The notes below the pieces were generated by a model that was not told where the DNA came from, searched no databases, and worked only from the letters and a program-made list of their open reading frames with translations. Source: Pedobacter rhodius (GTDB lineage: Bacteria; Bacteroidota; Bacteroidia; Sphingobacteriales; Sphingobacteriaceae). Taken from it: a stretch of DNA of 64,000 nt. The position numbers and the translations under genes were made by a program. The stretch spans positions 682,001 to 746,000 of the forward strand of contig NZ_JAPWGL010000002.1 of NCBI RefSeq assembly GCF_027213645.1, in the 5' to 3' direction. Positions 18,667 to 28,604 of this stretch are shown here, one piece after another. How positions within the stretch are numbered: position 1 is the first letter of the stretch; every line of letters begins with the position of its first letter.

Positions 18667-19485
18667 TCAACCTTCATCTACCGCCCAGCTTAACCTATCC
18701 TCTTGCTCCACGACCTCGCTTTCTACTTCAGGTTGCGCCACAAAATCGACAATTACACCATCCTTTAGATGCAGGGCATGAATAATTTTACAGGCATAAT
18801 AACGCCGGTCGCCAAAGCGGGCCGTACCGGAAAAGAAGGAAATGCCCATCGCGAAGATTAAAGCTTTATCGCCTTTGTGATCCAGATTTAAGGCTAAAGC
18901 TATTTTCGGAAAATGGCAGTTGCTTAATGGTATCACCAGGTCATTTACTTCAATAATTTCGTAGCCGCCGGTATCATCCAGGTCGAAATGAAAGCCCATG
19001 ACCTGCAAACGGGCTTCGGTCGCTTTAGGATGCGGTTTCAGGAGGGCTTTTATTTCGCCCTTAGGCAGAATAAGTTTTACTAATCCATTGGTTTCGATGT
19101 GCAAAACCGTTTCGCTACGCCATAAAGTTTCGAGGGGCTTGCTGGTATTAAACTCGAAACCCTTAAGCAAAGCCAGGTTACCATCTATCAGCCTTTTATG
19201 GCCTGCCTGTTCCGCCGGGATGCTTTTAAAGATTTCAATAAAACGCTTGTTCAGGCGGTTAAGTAGATCGTCATAGGCATAAAGCTTCACCAGCGGGGCA
19301 AAAGCTTTCCGGATGTAAGCGGCATTTCGGCTGGCCGTGCCAAAATCGCGACTGCTTTTCTTACTTGCTTCGGTTTGCTGTATCTGAACCGGTTTTTGTC
19401 GAACAACAGCCGTATTGCCGCGTTTGTAAAAGACGAGATCGCCCAGTTGTCCGTTAATTTTGAGTACGCCGTTTTGGATAGCCAT
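18667..19485 (-). CDS. Conserved hypothetical protein
   Basis: A 272-residue soluble protein. The N-terminus (GVLKINGQLGDLVFYKRGNT, then VVRQKPV, QTEASKKSSRDFGTASRNAA) is a pattern I have seen in uncharacterised Sphingobacteriaceae proteins. The C-terminal half is beta-rich and ends with an acidic tail (EVESEVVEQEDRL). No signal peptide, membrane segment or catalytic motif is visible. GC content is higher than in the neighbouring RM genes, so it is probably a resident gene beside an acquired defence island. Function unknown. Confidence 0.7.
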   Translation of the reverse strand: MAIQNGVLKINGQLGDLVFYKRGNTAVVRQKPVQIQQTEASKKSSRDFGTASRNAAYIRKAFAPLVKLYAYDDLLNRLNKRFIEIFKSIPAEQAGHKRLIDGNLALLKGFEFNTSKPLETLWRSETVLHIETNGLVKLILPKGEIKALLKPHPKATEARLQVMGFHFDLDDTGGYEIIEVNDLVIPLSNCHFPKIALALNLDHKGDKALIFAMGISFFSGTARFGDRRYYACKIIHALHLKDGVIVDFVAQPEVESEVVEQEDRLSWAVDEG

Positions 19486-19960
19486 AATTTTTGTATATTA
19501 GGGTAGTCAAAAGGATGATGTTTCAATTTAATCAATCTGATTAAAAAATCCAAAATAAAAATCTTCTCAAGTCCACCTTCAGGCCACATTTAGTCCACGT
19601 TTACGCCACCTTCCGGCCAGGTTTGCCTGCACCCTGCCGTATACCTGCTTGCCTGCAGCTTTACACTTGCTTCGGTTGAGGTTGTGCAATGCTTTACATC
19701 AGCCTTACCAAAGGTTTGCCTCGCTTTCGGGCAGCGGGTTAACGAAGGATGAGGAATAAGTTACCTTTGGGTTAATTTGGTGTAGGGCAGCGTCGGTATT
19801 GGGTTATGGGAAATGGTACCGGAGCTGAACTTATGAAAAGCCGGACTATTGGCAGCAGCTTAGGTTTTAAGAATCCCGCCTGCGCAGGAATGACGGCCAA
19901 TTTTTTAAAAATAGCGATTATTTGGAGAAAAGCAAAGCATGAGTAGAGCAATACTGGAGT
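19486..19960. other. Gene-free stretch before the repeat array
   Basis: No supported gene. 19869-19895 holds a single hairpin-like fragment (GAATCCCGCCTGCGCAGGAA then TGACG) related to the arm of the 5.2-6.1 kb tandem repeats. Confidence 0.5.
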
Positions 19961-20597
19961 GCAACGGAATGTCTGCCGGCGTAAGGCAGTGGAGCGATCT
20001 TTGAAATAATTATTAAAGTGAAATTAAAAAGATCTCTCCACTGCGATCGAGATGACGACGCAACGTACCCTCAGAATTTAAAAGCACATACCGCGACGGA
20101 TGCCTGTCTCTGCGCCATGCTATCTGCACCATGCTATCCGGCATAGCAGATTTTCGCAGGAAAAAGCACGGAAATCTTTGCAGTCCGTTCATTAAACCAC
20201 AAGCCAAGGCAGAATCAAGTGGGTGCGATGGGATACGCAAGGGTAAAAGCCTGGAGGCTGCCGCTAACAAGATTTCCATAGGTTTTTACAAGAAAAGATG
20301 CAAGCCTTGATGGTTTGTTTCTTTATCATCAAGGATAAAGAAAGAGCCCCTCGGCGGCGGTGAGCCGAGGCAAGACCAAGCAAGGGCAAGAATCATAGTT
20401 CCAACCACCCCCCAACCCCTCCTTGAAAATAAGGAGGGGAGCTCCGTTCATAGTTTCAAAAAATAACCATATAAAAAATATAAGGTTCATAAGCTTAGCG
20501 CCTAATGTTCTTATATTTCTTATATGGTTAAAATTCGTTTTACTAATAACACTCCTCTGCGGATCGTCATCTCGAACCGATAGCTATCAGATGGGGT
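19961..20597. repeat. Long repeat copy A (with three hairpins)
   Basis: The copy runs from GCAACGGAAT to the GATAGCTATC palindrome. It contains the shared core (GGCATAGCAGATTTTCGCAG, then GGGTGCGATGGGATACGCAA), a 10-bp stem with hexamer loop ATCAAG at 20318-20343, a GC-rich hairpin CCTCGGC/GCCGAGG at 20349-20370, a CCCCTCCTT/AAGGAGGGG hairpin near 20417, and a 20-bp inverted repeat (20465-20484 against 20510-20529, one mismatch). Open frames inside are present in several copies but are not supported as genes. Confidence 0.85.
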
Positions 20598-21261
20598 GCA
20601 ACGGAATGGAGCGATATTTAAAGCAATTATTAAAGTAAAACTAAATAGATCTCTCCGCTACGGTCGAGAGGACGACGCAACGTACCCTCAGAATTTCAAA
20701 GCACATACCGCGACGGATGCCTGTCTCTGCGCCATGCTATCTGCGCCATGCTATCCGGCATAGCAGATTTTCGCAGGAAAAAGCACGGAAATCTTTGCAG
20801 TCCATTCATTAAACCACAAGCCAAGGCAGAATCAAGCGGGTGCGATGGGATACGCAAGGGTAAAAGCCTGGAGGCTGCCGCTAATAAGATTTTCGTAGCT
20901 TTTTACAAGAAAGGATGCAAGCCTTGGGTTTTTGTTTCTTTTGGGCCAAGCCAACCTGCGAAGCAAGCTTGACGACCTTTAAAAACATATACACAACTGA
21001 AAAAAGAAAGAGCCCCTCGGCGGCGGTGAGCCGAGGCAAGACTGAGCTAGGGCAAGAATCATAGTTCCAACCACCCCCAACCCCTACTTGAAATAAGGAG
21101 GGGAGTTCCCCTCATAGTTTCAAAAAATAACCATATAAGAAATATAAGGTTCATAAGCTTAGCGCCTAATGTTCTTATATTTCTTATATGGTTAAAATTC
21201 GTTTTACTAATAACACTCCTCTGCGGATCGTCATCTCGATCCGATAGCTATCGGATGGGGT
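20598..21261. repeat. Long repeat copy B
   Basis: This is the most complete copy. The variable stem is TTTCTTTTGG (20935-20944) with loop GCCAAG. Its 3' arm is interrupted by about 46 bp, so that CCAA and AAGAAA now lie apart (20951 and about 21004). The 20-bp inverted repeat (21129-21148 against 21174-21193) is perfect here: AACCATATAAGAAATATAAG and its complement, with a 25-nt loop. Confidence 0.85.
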
Positions 21262-21740
21262 GCAACGGAATGGAGCGATATTTAAACAGGAGTATTACTT
21301 AAAAAGATTTCTCGGCTTCGCTCGAAAGGACGATAATTATTCATCGAGAGGACGACGCAACGTACCCTCAGAATTTCAAAGCACATACCGCGACGGATGC
21401 CTGTCTCTGCGCCATGCTATCCGGCATAGCAGATTTTCGCAGGAAAAAGCACGGAAATCTTTGCAGTCCATTCATTAAACCACAAGCCAAGGCAGAATCA
21501 AGCGGGTGCGATGGGATATGCAAGGGTAAAAGCCTGGGGGCTGCCGCTAATAAGATTTTCGTAGGTTTTTACAAGAAAAGATGCAAGCCTTGATTGTTTG
21601 TTTCTTTATCATCAAGGATAAAGAAAGAGCCCCTCGGCGGCGGTGAGCCGAGGCAAGACTGAGCAAGGGCAAGAATCATAGTTCCAACCACCACCAACCC
21701 CTCCTTGAAATAAGGAGGGGAGCTCCGCTCATAATTTCAA
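21262..21740. repeat. Long repeat copy C
   Basis: This copy carries a short insertion near its start (an extra TTCTCGGCTTCGCTCGAAAG segment) and the same variable stem as copy A at 21601-21626. It lacks the AT-rich 20-bp inverted-repeat module at the end. Confidence 0.83.
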
Positions 21741-21753
21741 ATCAAGCGTCTAG

Positions 21754-22064
21754 GAATACCAGTCTATGCGCCATGCTGTCTGCACCCTGCTACCGGCATA
21801 GCAGATTTTCGCAGGAAAAAGCACGGAAATCTTTGCAATTCCTTCAATTACCGCACGAGCCAAGGCAGAATCAAGCGGGTGCGATGGGATACGCAAGGGT
21901 AAAAGCCTGGAGGCTGCCGCTATCAAGATTTCCGTAGCTTTTTACAACAAAAGATGCAAGCCTTGATTTTTGGTTACCTTTTTATCAAGAAAAAGGTAAG
22001 AGCCCCTCGGCGGCGGTGAGCCGAGGCAAGCCCCAGCCAAGGGCAGAATCATGTTTTCAAAAAG
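21754..22064. repeat. Long repeat copy D (partial)
   Basis: A 5'-truncated copy keeping the core, the GC-rich hairpin and a variable stem TTACCTTTTT-ATCAAG-AAAAAGGTAA at 21974-21999. The stem sequence differs from copies A and C on both arms while pairing and loop are kept. It ends just before the efflux operon stop at 22077. Confidence 0.83.
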
Positions 22065-22076
22065 AATAAATAATTT

Positions 22077-23486
22077 TTAATTCCAGCCCCCACCTAACGA
22101 TCTATACAAACCAACCACCGCATTTAACTGCTCGATTTTGATGGTGGTCAGTTCCAGTTCGCTTTGCAATAAATTTCCTTGCGCGGTAATGACTTCTAAG
22201 TAATTCGCCATACCGCTTTTGAACAACAAATTCGCATTTCTGGATGCCTGTTGTAAAGTCTGCGCTCTTTTCGCTGCAATGCTGTACTGGGTTTTCAGTT
22301 TCTCAAACTTTGTTAATTCATCAGAAACTTCGCCTACGGCATTAATAACCGACTGGCGAAACTGGATAACCGTTTTCTCCCGGTCGATTTTCGCCAGCGC
22401 TAAATTGCTTTTCAGCTGTCCCCTTTGGAAAATCGGCTGGGTAATGCCGCCGGAAACCAAACCAAATAAGGATGCCGGTACATTAAACCAGTTGCTGGCT
22501 TTGAAGGAATTGACACCACCGCTTGCCGTAATCACCAGTGAAGGATATAGGCTGGCTTTCGCCACGCCCACTCTTGCATTGGCTACATTTAAAGCGAGTT
22601 CAGCCGATTTAATATCCGGTCTGCGACTTAGCAAAGCCGAAGGAAAACCTGCATTCAAATCCTGCGGAATTACCATTTTATCGAGGCGGTTGCTCCGGTT
22701 AATCGATTGCGGCAAAGTACCGATCAAAACACTTAAAGCATTTTCCTGCAAGATTACATTCTGCTCCAAACGGGGCACCAGTTGCGCCGCATTTAATTGC
22801 TGGGCCTGGGCCTGTTGTATGGCCAGCGAAGTCACCTGACCGGCATCGAACTGTAAATTGATGATCCTCAGCGTGCTGTCGTTTAGCTTCAGGTTTTTCC
22901 TGGCGATGTCCAGCTGTGCATCCAGCATTAACAGATTGTAATAGCCTTGTGCAACGTTGGACACCAAACGGGTTTGAACCGCTTTACGCGCTTCTTCTGT
23001 TTGTAAATAACTGGCCAAAGCACCTGCTTTCTGGTTGCGGATTTTGCCCCAGATGTCGGCCTCCCAGAATACGCCAAGGTTAGCCGTATAATCTTCGATA
23101 TGGGTGGAACCGGTAAACTGGTTCAGGCTTAATCCGTTTAAACTGTTATCAGAGGGGCGGCTTGAACTCGCCGCCACCTGTAATTTTAACTCAGGTAGGT
23201 AACCCAATTTCGACTGTTTAAACAAGACTTCAGCCGCATCGATATTTTTCAATGCAATTTGCATATCGTAATTCCGAACCAATGCCGTATCAATTAAATT
23301 CTGTACGGTAAGGTCGTTGATAAAACTTTTCAGCGGCAAATCGCCAATGTTTGAAGAGTCTTTTGGTGTTGAATTCCTGAACATTTTTGGCGCCAGACTT
23401 TCGGGAAGGGCCAAATCTTTCGAAACCGAACATCCGCTCCAGATGAATACAAGGAGCAGGATGGTAATGATATTAAACCGTTTCAT
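22077..23486 (-). CDS. RND efflux outer-membrane lipoprotein (NodT/OprM family)
   Basis: The outer-membrane channel of a tripartite efflux pump, 469 residues. It has a lipoprotein signal (LLLVFIWSGC; C19 is the lipidation site) and the two-fold OEP repeat with long helical hairpins. Typical stretches are EADIWGKIRNQKAGALASY, VAQGYYNLLMLDAQL, LLSRRPDIKSAELAL and ASLYPSLVITASGG. Its start overlaps the end of the RND pump gene by 14 bp, so it is the last gene of the operon (tetR)-MFP-RND-OMF. Confidence 0.93.
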   Translation of the reverse strand: MKRFNIITILLLVFIWSGCSVSKDLALPESLAPKMFRNSTPKDSSNIGDLPLKSFINDLTVQNLIDTALVRNYDMQIALKNIDAAEVLFKQSKLGYLPELKLQVAASSSRPSDNSLNGLSLNQFTGSTHIEDYTANLGVFWEADIWGKIRNQKAGALASYLQTEEARKAVQTRLVSNVAQGYYNLLMLDAQLDIARKNLKLNDSTLRIINLQFDAGQVTSLAIQQAQAQQLNAAQLVPRLEQNVILQENALSVLIGTLPQSINRSNRLDKMVIPQDLNAGFPSALLSRRPDIKSAELALNVANARVGVAKASLYPSLVITASGGVNSFKASNWFNVPASLFGLVSGGITQPIFQRGQLKSNLALAKIDREKTVIQFRQSVINAVGEVSDELTKFEKLKTQYSIAAKRAQTLQQASRNANLLFKSGMANYLEVITAQGNLLQSELELTTIKIEQLNAVVGLYRSLGGGWN

Positions 23487-26400
23487 AAACTATATGATTA
23501 TTATTTACAGGTTCTTCATGATGGCGAACTACCTGTTTTGATGATTTTTTTGATATTTTTTCCTGTAAAGCCTGGAAGATGACAAAGAGTACCGGGATAA
23601 TGAATAAACCTAATAGTACACCGGATACCATACCACCTGCGGCACCGATACTGATGGAGTGGTTACCTTGTGCCGAAGGACCTGTTGCAATACTCATCGG
23701 GAATAAACCAAACACAAAGGCCAGTGAGGTCATGATAATCGGTCTTATCCTTAATCGCGCGGCTTCTATCGCCGAATCCACCAGACTCAATCCGGCCTTT
23801 CGTCGCTGCACAGCAAATTCTACAATCAGGATGGCATTTTTAGCCAGCAAACCGATCAGCATAATCAGCGCCACCTGTACATAAATGTTGTTTTCGATAC
23901 CGGTTAAACCCAATACGGCAAACACACCGAATACACCTGTAGGGATGGAAAGGATGACCGCCAATGGCAGGATGTAACTCTCGTACTGTGCAGATAATAG
24001 GAAGTACACAAAAACCAGGCAAAGCAGGAATATCACGGTTGATTGTCCGCCGGAAGAAATTTCCTCGCGTGTTTGTCCGGAGAATTCGTAAGCATAGCCG
24101 GTTGGCAATTGTTCTTTCGCCGTTTCTTCAATCGCTTTAATCGCGTCGCCGGAACTGAAGCCTGGTTTAGGAATTGCATTCACCTCGATGGAGTTAAACA
24201 GGTTGTAACGCGAAGCCGTTTCCGAACCATACACCCGGGTCAATTTAACCAGCGTACTGATGGGCACACTTTCCCCAGCTTTATTTTTAACAAATACCCT
24301 ATCGATACTTGCAGGGTCGGTCCGGTCAGCAACATCGGCCTGAACCACCACGCGGTAATATTTACCAAAGCGGTTAAAATCGGATGCCTGTGCCGTACCG
24401 AAATACGTCTGCATGGTTTGTAAGATGTCTTTCTTACTTACGCCCAGCTGATCGGCTTTTTCGTCGTTCACATCCAGTTGTAACTGCGGATAATCTGCTT
24501 TATAAGAAGTAAAAGCATAAGCAATAGCCGGTTTCGTCATTAACTTTGCGATAAAGTTATTCGCCACACCACTAAATTTGTCCAGGCGGCCATTCGTTTT
24601 ATCCTGTAACATCACGTTCATGGCTTCCACATTGCTAAAGCCCGGAACGGTTGGAAAACTGAATACAAAGAAGGTACCGGCAGATATGGCTGCCATTTTT
24701 GCCCTTACGATGTTTTGTATTTCATCGATGTTTTTAACCGCCCCTCTTTCCTCATTTGGTTTTAACAATAAGAAAATCTGACCGGCTGATGGACTGTTGG
24801 ATGCGGTTAAGAAGTTATAACCCGCCAGCGACATCACGAACCTTGCAGATGGCATTGCACGCAACTCGGCTTCAGCCTGTTTTAACATTTTATTGGTATT
24901 GGCTAGGGAGGTTCCCGACGGACTGGCCACCGCAATCGCCACGAAGCCCTGATCTTCTGTCGGGATAAAGCCTGTTTTGGTTCGGCTCACCATAAAAACG
25001 GTAAGCAAAACAACTAAGGCAAGCCCGGCCATGCTGATCCATTTATGGCGCACAAGCACTTTTAAGCCGCCAACATAACGGTTGGTCATGTAATTAAAGC
25101 CGCCGTTAAAGCCGGCATAAAACTTTTCGACAAAGCCTTTTTTAGGTGCGTTATGGCCACCTTCGGCATGTTTGTTTTTTAAGAATAAGGCTGCCAGTGC
25201 AGGACTTAAAGTTAAAGCGTTAACCGCTGATATAATGATGGCTATCGCCATGGTTAAGGCGAACTGTTTGTAAAATATTCCGGTTGAGCCGGTCATAAAA
25301 CCAACAGGTAAAAATACGGCTGCCATCACCAGGGTAATCGATATAATGGCCCCGGTAATTTCGTTCATTGCCTGGGTGGTTGCCGCCCTCGGACTTAGCG
25401 AAGGGTTCTCTTCCATTTTGGCATGCACCGCTTCCACCACTACGATCGCATCATCCACCACAATACCAATGGCTAACACCAGCGCGAACAGGGTTAAGAG
25501 GTTAATGGAGAAACCGAAAAGCTGCATAAAAAAGAAAGTACCGATAATGGCAACCGGAACGGCTATCGCCGGGATTAAAGTCGATCTGAAATCCTGAAGG
25601 AAGATGAATACCACGATAAATACCAGTATAAAGGCCTCTATCAAAGTATGCTGTACCTGGCTGATGGATTCGTCGAGGTCGGTTTTAGTGCGGTAAAACT
25701 GGTTGAATTTGATGCCTGCCGGGAAATCTTTTGAAAGTTTCACCAACAGCTTGTCAATGGCAATCTGGATTTCGTTGGCATTTGAGCCGGATAACTGGAT
25801 CACACCGATGGTAATGCCATCTTTTCCATTTAAACGATTCACACTACCATAGCTGTACGCACCCAGTTCCACACGGGCCACGTCTTTCAAACGTAAGATG
25901 GAGCCATCTGAATTGGAACGGATGGCGATGTTTTGATATTCTTCCGGTTTGGTGAGTTTACCTTTATATTTAATGATGTATTCAAAGGCTTCACTACTGC
26001 GCTCGCCTAAACGGCCTGGCGCCGCTTCCAGGTTTTTGTCCTGCACAGCCGCAATCACTTCATTAGGCGTAATTTTATAAGTAGCCAGCTGACTTGGGTT
26101 TAACCAGATGCGCATGGAATAATCTTTAATACCACCAAATACACTGGCTGAACCTACACCGGGGATACGTTTCAATTCGGGAATGATGTTAATCTGTGCG
26201 TAGTTGTTCACGAAAACGGCATCATATTTTTTTGGATCCTCAGAATAGATACCGATGGCCCCAATGAAACTATTTTGCTGTTTGGTGGTGGTGATACCAT
26301 ATTGTACCACCTCTGCAGGCAACTGACTGGTGGCCTGCGAAACCCGGTTTTGTACATTAACAGCGGCCTGATCGGGGTTGGTACCTTGCTGAAAGAAAAC

Positions 26401-26673
26401 CGTGATGGCCAAGGTACCGTCGTTACTGGCGCTGGAGGTCATGTAGGTCATGTTCTCCACACCGTTAATCGCTTCCTCCAATGACGGGGTTACCGAACGC
26501 AAAATGGTTTCGGCATTCGCCCCTGGGTACACGGCAGTAACCAATACCGACGGGGGTGCGATATTTGGAAAGCGCTCTAAGGGCAACTTTGTTAGGCCCA
26601 GTATACCCAATATCACCAATAAGATGGAGATAACGGTTGAAAGTACCGGCCTGTCTATAAATTTCTGAAACAT
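23473..26673 (-). CDS. RND multidrug efflux transporter (HAE1/AcrB family)
   Basis: The inner-membrane proton-driven pump of the tripartite system, 1066 residues, full length. It starts MFQKFIDRPVLSTVISILLV and has 12 membrane segments, with TM4 LALVLAIGIVVDDAIVVVEA carrying the adjacent aspartates that relay protons, and the duplicated porter loops between TM1/2 and TM7/8. HAE1 pumps export hydrophobic and amphiphilic drugs. It lies 24 bp after the MFP gene. Substrate range cannot be predicted. Confidence 0.95.
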   Translation of the reverse strand: MFQKFIDRPVLSTVISILLVILGILGLTKLPLERFPNIAPPSVLVTAVYPGANAETILRSVTPSLEEAINGVENMTYMTSSASNDGTLAITVFFQQGTNPDQAAVNVQNRVSQATSQLPAEVVQYGITTTKQQNSFIGAIGIYSEDPKKYDAVFVNNYAQINIIPELKRIPGVGSASVFGGIKDYSMRIWLNPSQLATYKITPNEVIAAVQDKNLEAAPGRLGERSSEAFEYIIKYKGKLTKPEEYQNIAIRSNSDGSILRLKDVARVELGAYSYGSVNRLNGKDGITIGVIQLSGSNANEIQIAIDKLLVKLSKDFPAGIKFNQFYRTKTDLDESISQVQHTLIEAFILVFIVVFIFLQDFRSTLIPAIAVPVAIIGTFFFMQLFGFSINLLTLFALVLAIGIVVDDAIVVVEAVHAKMEENPSLSPRAATTQAMNEITGAIISITLVMAAVFLPVGFMTGSTGIFYKQFALTMAIAIIISAVNALTLSPALAALFLKNKHAEGGHNAPKKGFVEKFYAGFNGGFNYMTNRYVGGLKVLVRHKWISMAGLALVVLLTVFMVSRTKTGFIPTEDQGFVAIAVASPSGTSLANTNKMLKQAEAELRAMPSARFVMSLAGYNFLTASNSPSAGQIFLLLKPNEERGAVKNIDEIQNIVRAKMAAISAGTFFVFSFPTVPGFSNVEAMNVMLQDKTNGRLDKFSGVANNFIAKLMTKPAIAYAFTSYKADYPQLQLDVNDEKADQLGVSKKDILQTMQTYFGTAQASDFNRFGKYYRVVVQADVADRTDPASIDRVFVKNKAGESVPISTLVKLTRVYGSETASRYNLFNSIEVNAIPKPGFSSGDAIKAIEETAKEQLPTGYAYEFSGQTREEISSGGQSTVIFLLCLVFVYFLLSAQYESYILPLAVILSIPTGVFGVFAVLGLTGIENNIYVQVALIMLIGLLAKNAILIVEFAVQRRKAGLSLVDSAIEAARLRIRPIIMTSLAFVFGLFPMSIATGPSAQGNHSISIGAAGGMVSGVLLGLFIIPVLFVIFQALQEKISKKSSKQVVRHHEEPVNNNHIVYETV

Positions 26674-26697
26674 GATTCCTTAAACTTTAATAATTTA

Positions 26698-27876
26698 TTA
26701 TTTTTCTGTTTTAGCAACCGCTACTTTATCTGTTGCTATCTGAGGCTGGATAACCATACCCTCCTGTAATTTATCAACCCCGCTTAACACAATCTGGTCG
26801 CCAGCTTTTACGCCGTCTTTCACCAGGTAATTTTCGCCGGCTTTACCCACAATGGTTATGGCTTGTTTTTTCACCTTGCTGCTATCGCCTACGGTAAATA
26901 CAAATACTTTATCCTGCATTTCTACCGTCGACGCCTGAGGAACCAGAATGGCATCATCATGTTGTAAGCCTAAACGAATCTTACCTGTATTACCCGAGCG
27001 CAGGATGCCGTTGGCATTAGGAAAACTTGCCCTGAGCGTGATGGCACCGGTGTTTTTATCGAACTGACCATCAATCATATCAATCTTACCTTTAACTGGG
27101 TAAGCCGAATTATCGGATAATAAAAGTTCTACTGCCGGCAAATGTCTAATCCGATCGGCAGGGGTTTTACCAGGGTAGTTTGCATTAAAGTTGTTGAAAT
27201 CGTTTTCAGCCAGGGAGAAATAAACATGTACTTCGTGGATATCTGATAATTGGGTTAAGGCAACCTGATCGGTCGGCGAAACCAGACTTCCCTGTTTCTT
27301 CGGAATACGGCCAATATAACCGCTTACCGTTGCTTTAACATTGGTGTACCCCAGATTAATCTGAGCGGATGCTACACTTGCCCTTGCCTGTTCGGCATTG
27401 GCCTGGGCAATTTTGTAAGCGGTTTTAGCTGTTTTTAACTGAAAATCAGAAACCACTTTATTTTGAACCAGTGGCGTTAACTTATCAACTTCCAATTGGG
27501 CATTTAAGATGGCAGCTTCCGCAGCATGTAAGCTTGCTTTGGCATTGTTTAAAGCTTCGCGGTATGGATTATCATTGATTTTGAAAAGTGTTTGTCCGGC
27601 AGTTACATAAGCACCTTCGTTAACCAGAACACTTTGTAAATAACCACTCACCTGCGGGCGGACATCAATATCAACAGCACCCTGAATGGAAGCCGGATAT
27701 TCAATGTAGGTTGTTTCTGTGCTGGCATTAATGGCGCTTACCGGCAAGGCGGGTGGCGGAGGTGCAGCCGACGATTGCTCCGGCGATGACTTACAGCTTA
27801 GCAGAAATGCAGAAAGTGTCAGTACAATTAACACTGACTTAACCTTATTAAACTGTTTAACAGTGTTAAGTGACAT
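26698..27876 (-). CDS. RND efflux periplasmic adaptor (membrane fusion protein)
   Basis: An AcrA-like adaptor linking the pump to the outer-membrane channel. It has a lipoprotein signal (LIVLTLSAFLLSCKSS), the biotinyl-lipoyl halves (DVRPQVSGYLQSVLVNEGAY and VKATVSGYIGRIPKKQG), a helical hairpin between them, and a C-terminal beta-barrel and membrane-proximal domain. The ATG at 27876 gives a normal-length signal peptide; an ATG at 27900 adds 8 residues and cannot be excluded. Candidate TetR operators lie upstream (27942-27954) and just inside the gene (27857-27869). Confidence 0.92.
   Translation of the reverse strand: MSLNTVKQFNKVKSVLIVLTLSAFLLSCKSSPEQSSAAPPPPALPVSAINASTETTYIEYPASIQGAVDIDVRPQVSGYLQSVLVNEGAYVTAGQTLFKINDNPYREALNNAKASLHAAEAAILNAQLEVDKLTPLVQNKVVSDFQLKTAKTAYKIAQANAEQARASVASAQINLGYTNVKATVSGYIGRIPKKQGSLVSPTDQVALTQLSDIHEVHVYFSLAENDFNNFNANYPGKTPADRIRHLPAVELLLSDNSAYPVKGKIDMIDGQFDKNTGAITLRASFPNANGILRSGNTGKIRLGLQHDDAILVPQASTVEMQDKVFVFTVGDSSKVKKQAITIVGKAGENYLVKDGVKAGDQIVLSGVDKLQEGMVIQPQIATDKVAVAKTEK
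27857..27869. promoter_or_regulatory. Third TetR-like palindrome, inside MFP 5' end
   Basis: TTAACAGTGTTAA is a perfect palindrome around a central base. It matches the core of the sites at 27942 and 28605 but lies in the coding region, so it may be an auxiliary operator or chance. Confidence 0.4.
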
Positions 27877-27941
27877 GAACAAGTAGTGGATGGCATTCAT
27901 ATATAATATAATTTATTGTGGATTTAAAGGGTATAAATAAT

Positions 27942-27954
27942 CTAACAGTGTTAA
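27942..27954. promoter_or_regulatory. Candidate TetR operator before efflux operon
   Basis: CTAACAGTGTTAA within TAAATAATCTAACAGTGTTA. The same left context, TAAATAATCTAACA, precedes the site in front of tetR at 28605, which makes an operator for the adjacent TetR regulator likely. Confidence 0.6.
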
Positions 27955-27972
27955 ATTATCGTTTAAAAAAAT

Positions 27973-28578
27973 TTAGCTGTTAATAGACAGTGTAATGCCT
28001 TTAATGGCATCTTTTAAAATTTGCTGGTTAAGTTCATCTGTTGTTCTTCCATTCGGACGTACCAGGTTAATTGAAATCAAACCATGAATGATGGACCAAT
28101 AGGTGTAGTATTTCATACAAATATCGTCTTCAGAAACGGGTTTCTTTTTGAATAAAGATTCAATGACATCGCCTAACATATTTGAAACCGTTTCAGCTTC
28201 AGTTAATGAATTCTTTACGGTACAACAAACCATATCCACACCGTACATTAATTGATAAAATTCTTTATTGGCAAATGCGAAGTTCCAATAAGCAACCCAC
28301 ATGGCTTCCATTTTATCTTCCGGAGTTTCATATTTATCGCGGGCCGCACGAATATCCTTCGCCAGAATCTGGTAACCTCTTCTGGTTAGTTCCAGTAAAA
28401 TACCGTCTTTATTAGGAAAATATTCATAAATAATCGGTGCAGTATATTCAATCTGGTCGGCAATTTTACGCATACTCAAAGCCTGCCAACCTTCTGTTTG
28501 AACAATGTTCAAGGCTGCATCCAGAATACTGGTCCTGGTTTCATCTTTTAAACGTAGAATTCTCTCTTTGCTTCCCAT
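27973..28578 (-). CDS. TetR/AcrR family transcriptional regulator
   Basis: A probable repressor of the downstream efflux operon and of itself. The 201-residue product starts MGSKERILRLKDETR at an ATG (28578); a GTG 11 codons upstream (28611) lies in the operator and is rejected. The N-terminal helix-turn-helix is ILDAALNIVQTEGWQALSMR then KIADQIEYTAPIIYEYFPNK, the TetR signature. The C-terminal ligand domain has cysteines (YGVDMVCCTV). It is followed after 72 bp by MFP-RND-OMF in the same direction. Confidence 0.92.
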   Translation of the reverse strand: MGSKERILRLKDETRTSILDAALNIVQTEGWQALSMRKIADQIEYTAPIIYEYFPNKDGILLELTRRGYQILAKDIRAARDKYETPEDKMEAMWVAYWNFAFANKEFYQLMYGVDMVCCTVKNSLTEAETVSNMLGDVIESLFKKKPVSEDDICMKYYTYWSIIHGLISINLVRPNGRTTDELNQQILKDAIKGITLSINS

Positions 28579-28604
28579 GACGGAATTTATTAAGTGTAAA
28601 TAAT

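Noticed and set aside
20013-21478. Open frames in the long repeats (about 70-90 codons, e.g. at 20748)
   Set aside because: The same frames recur with stops and frameshifts between copies, no family is recognised, and conservation is better explained by stem-loop structure.
23579-26668. Plus-strand frames opposite the RND pump gene
   Set aside because: They are antisense shadows of a clear 1066-residue transporter; none has recognisable features.
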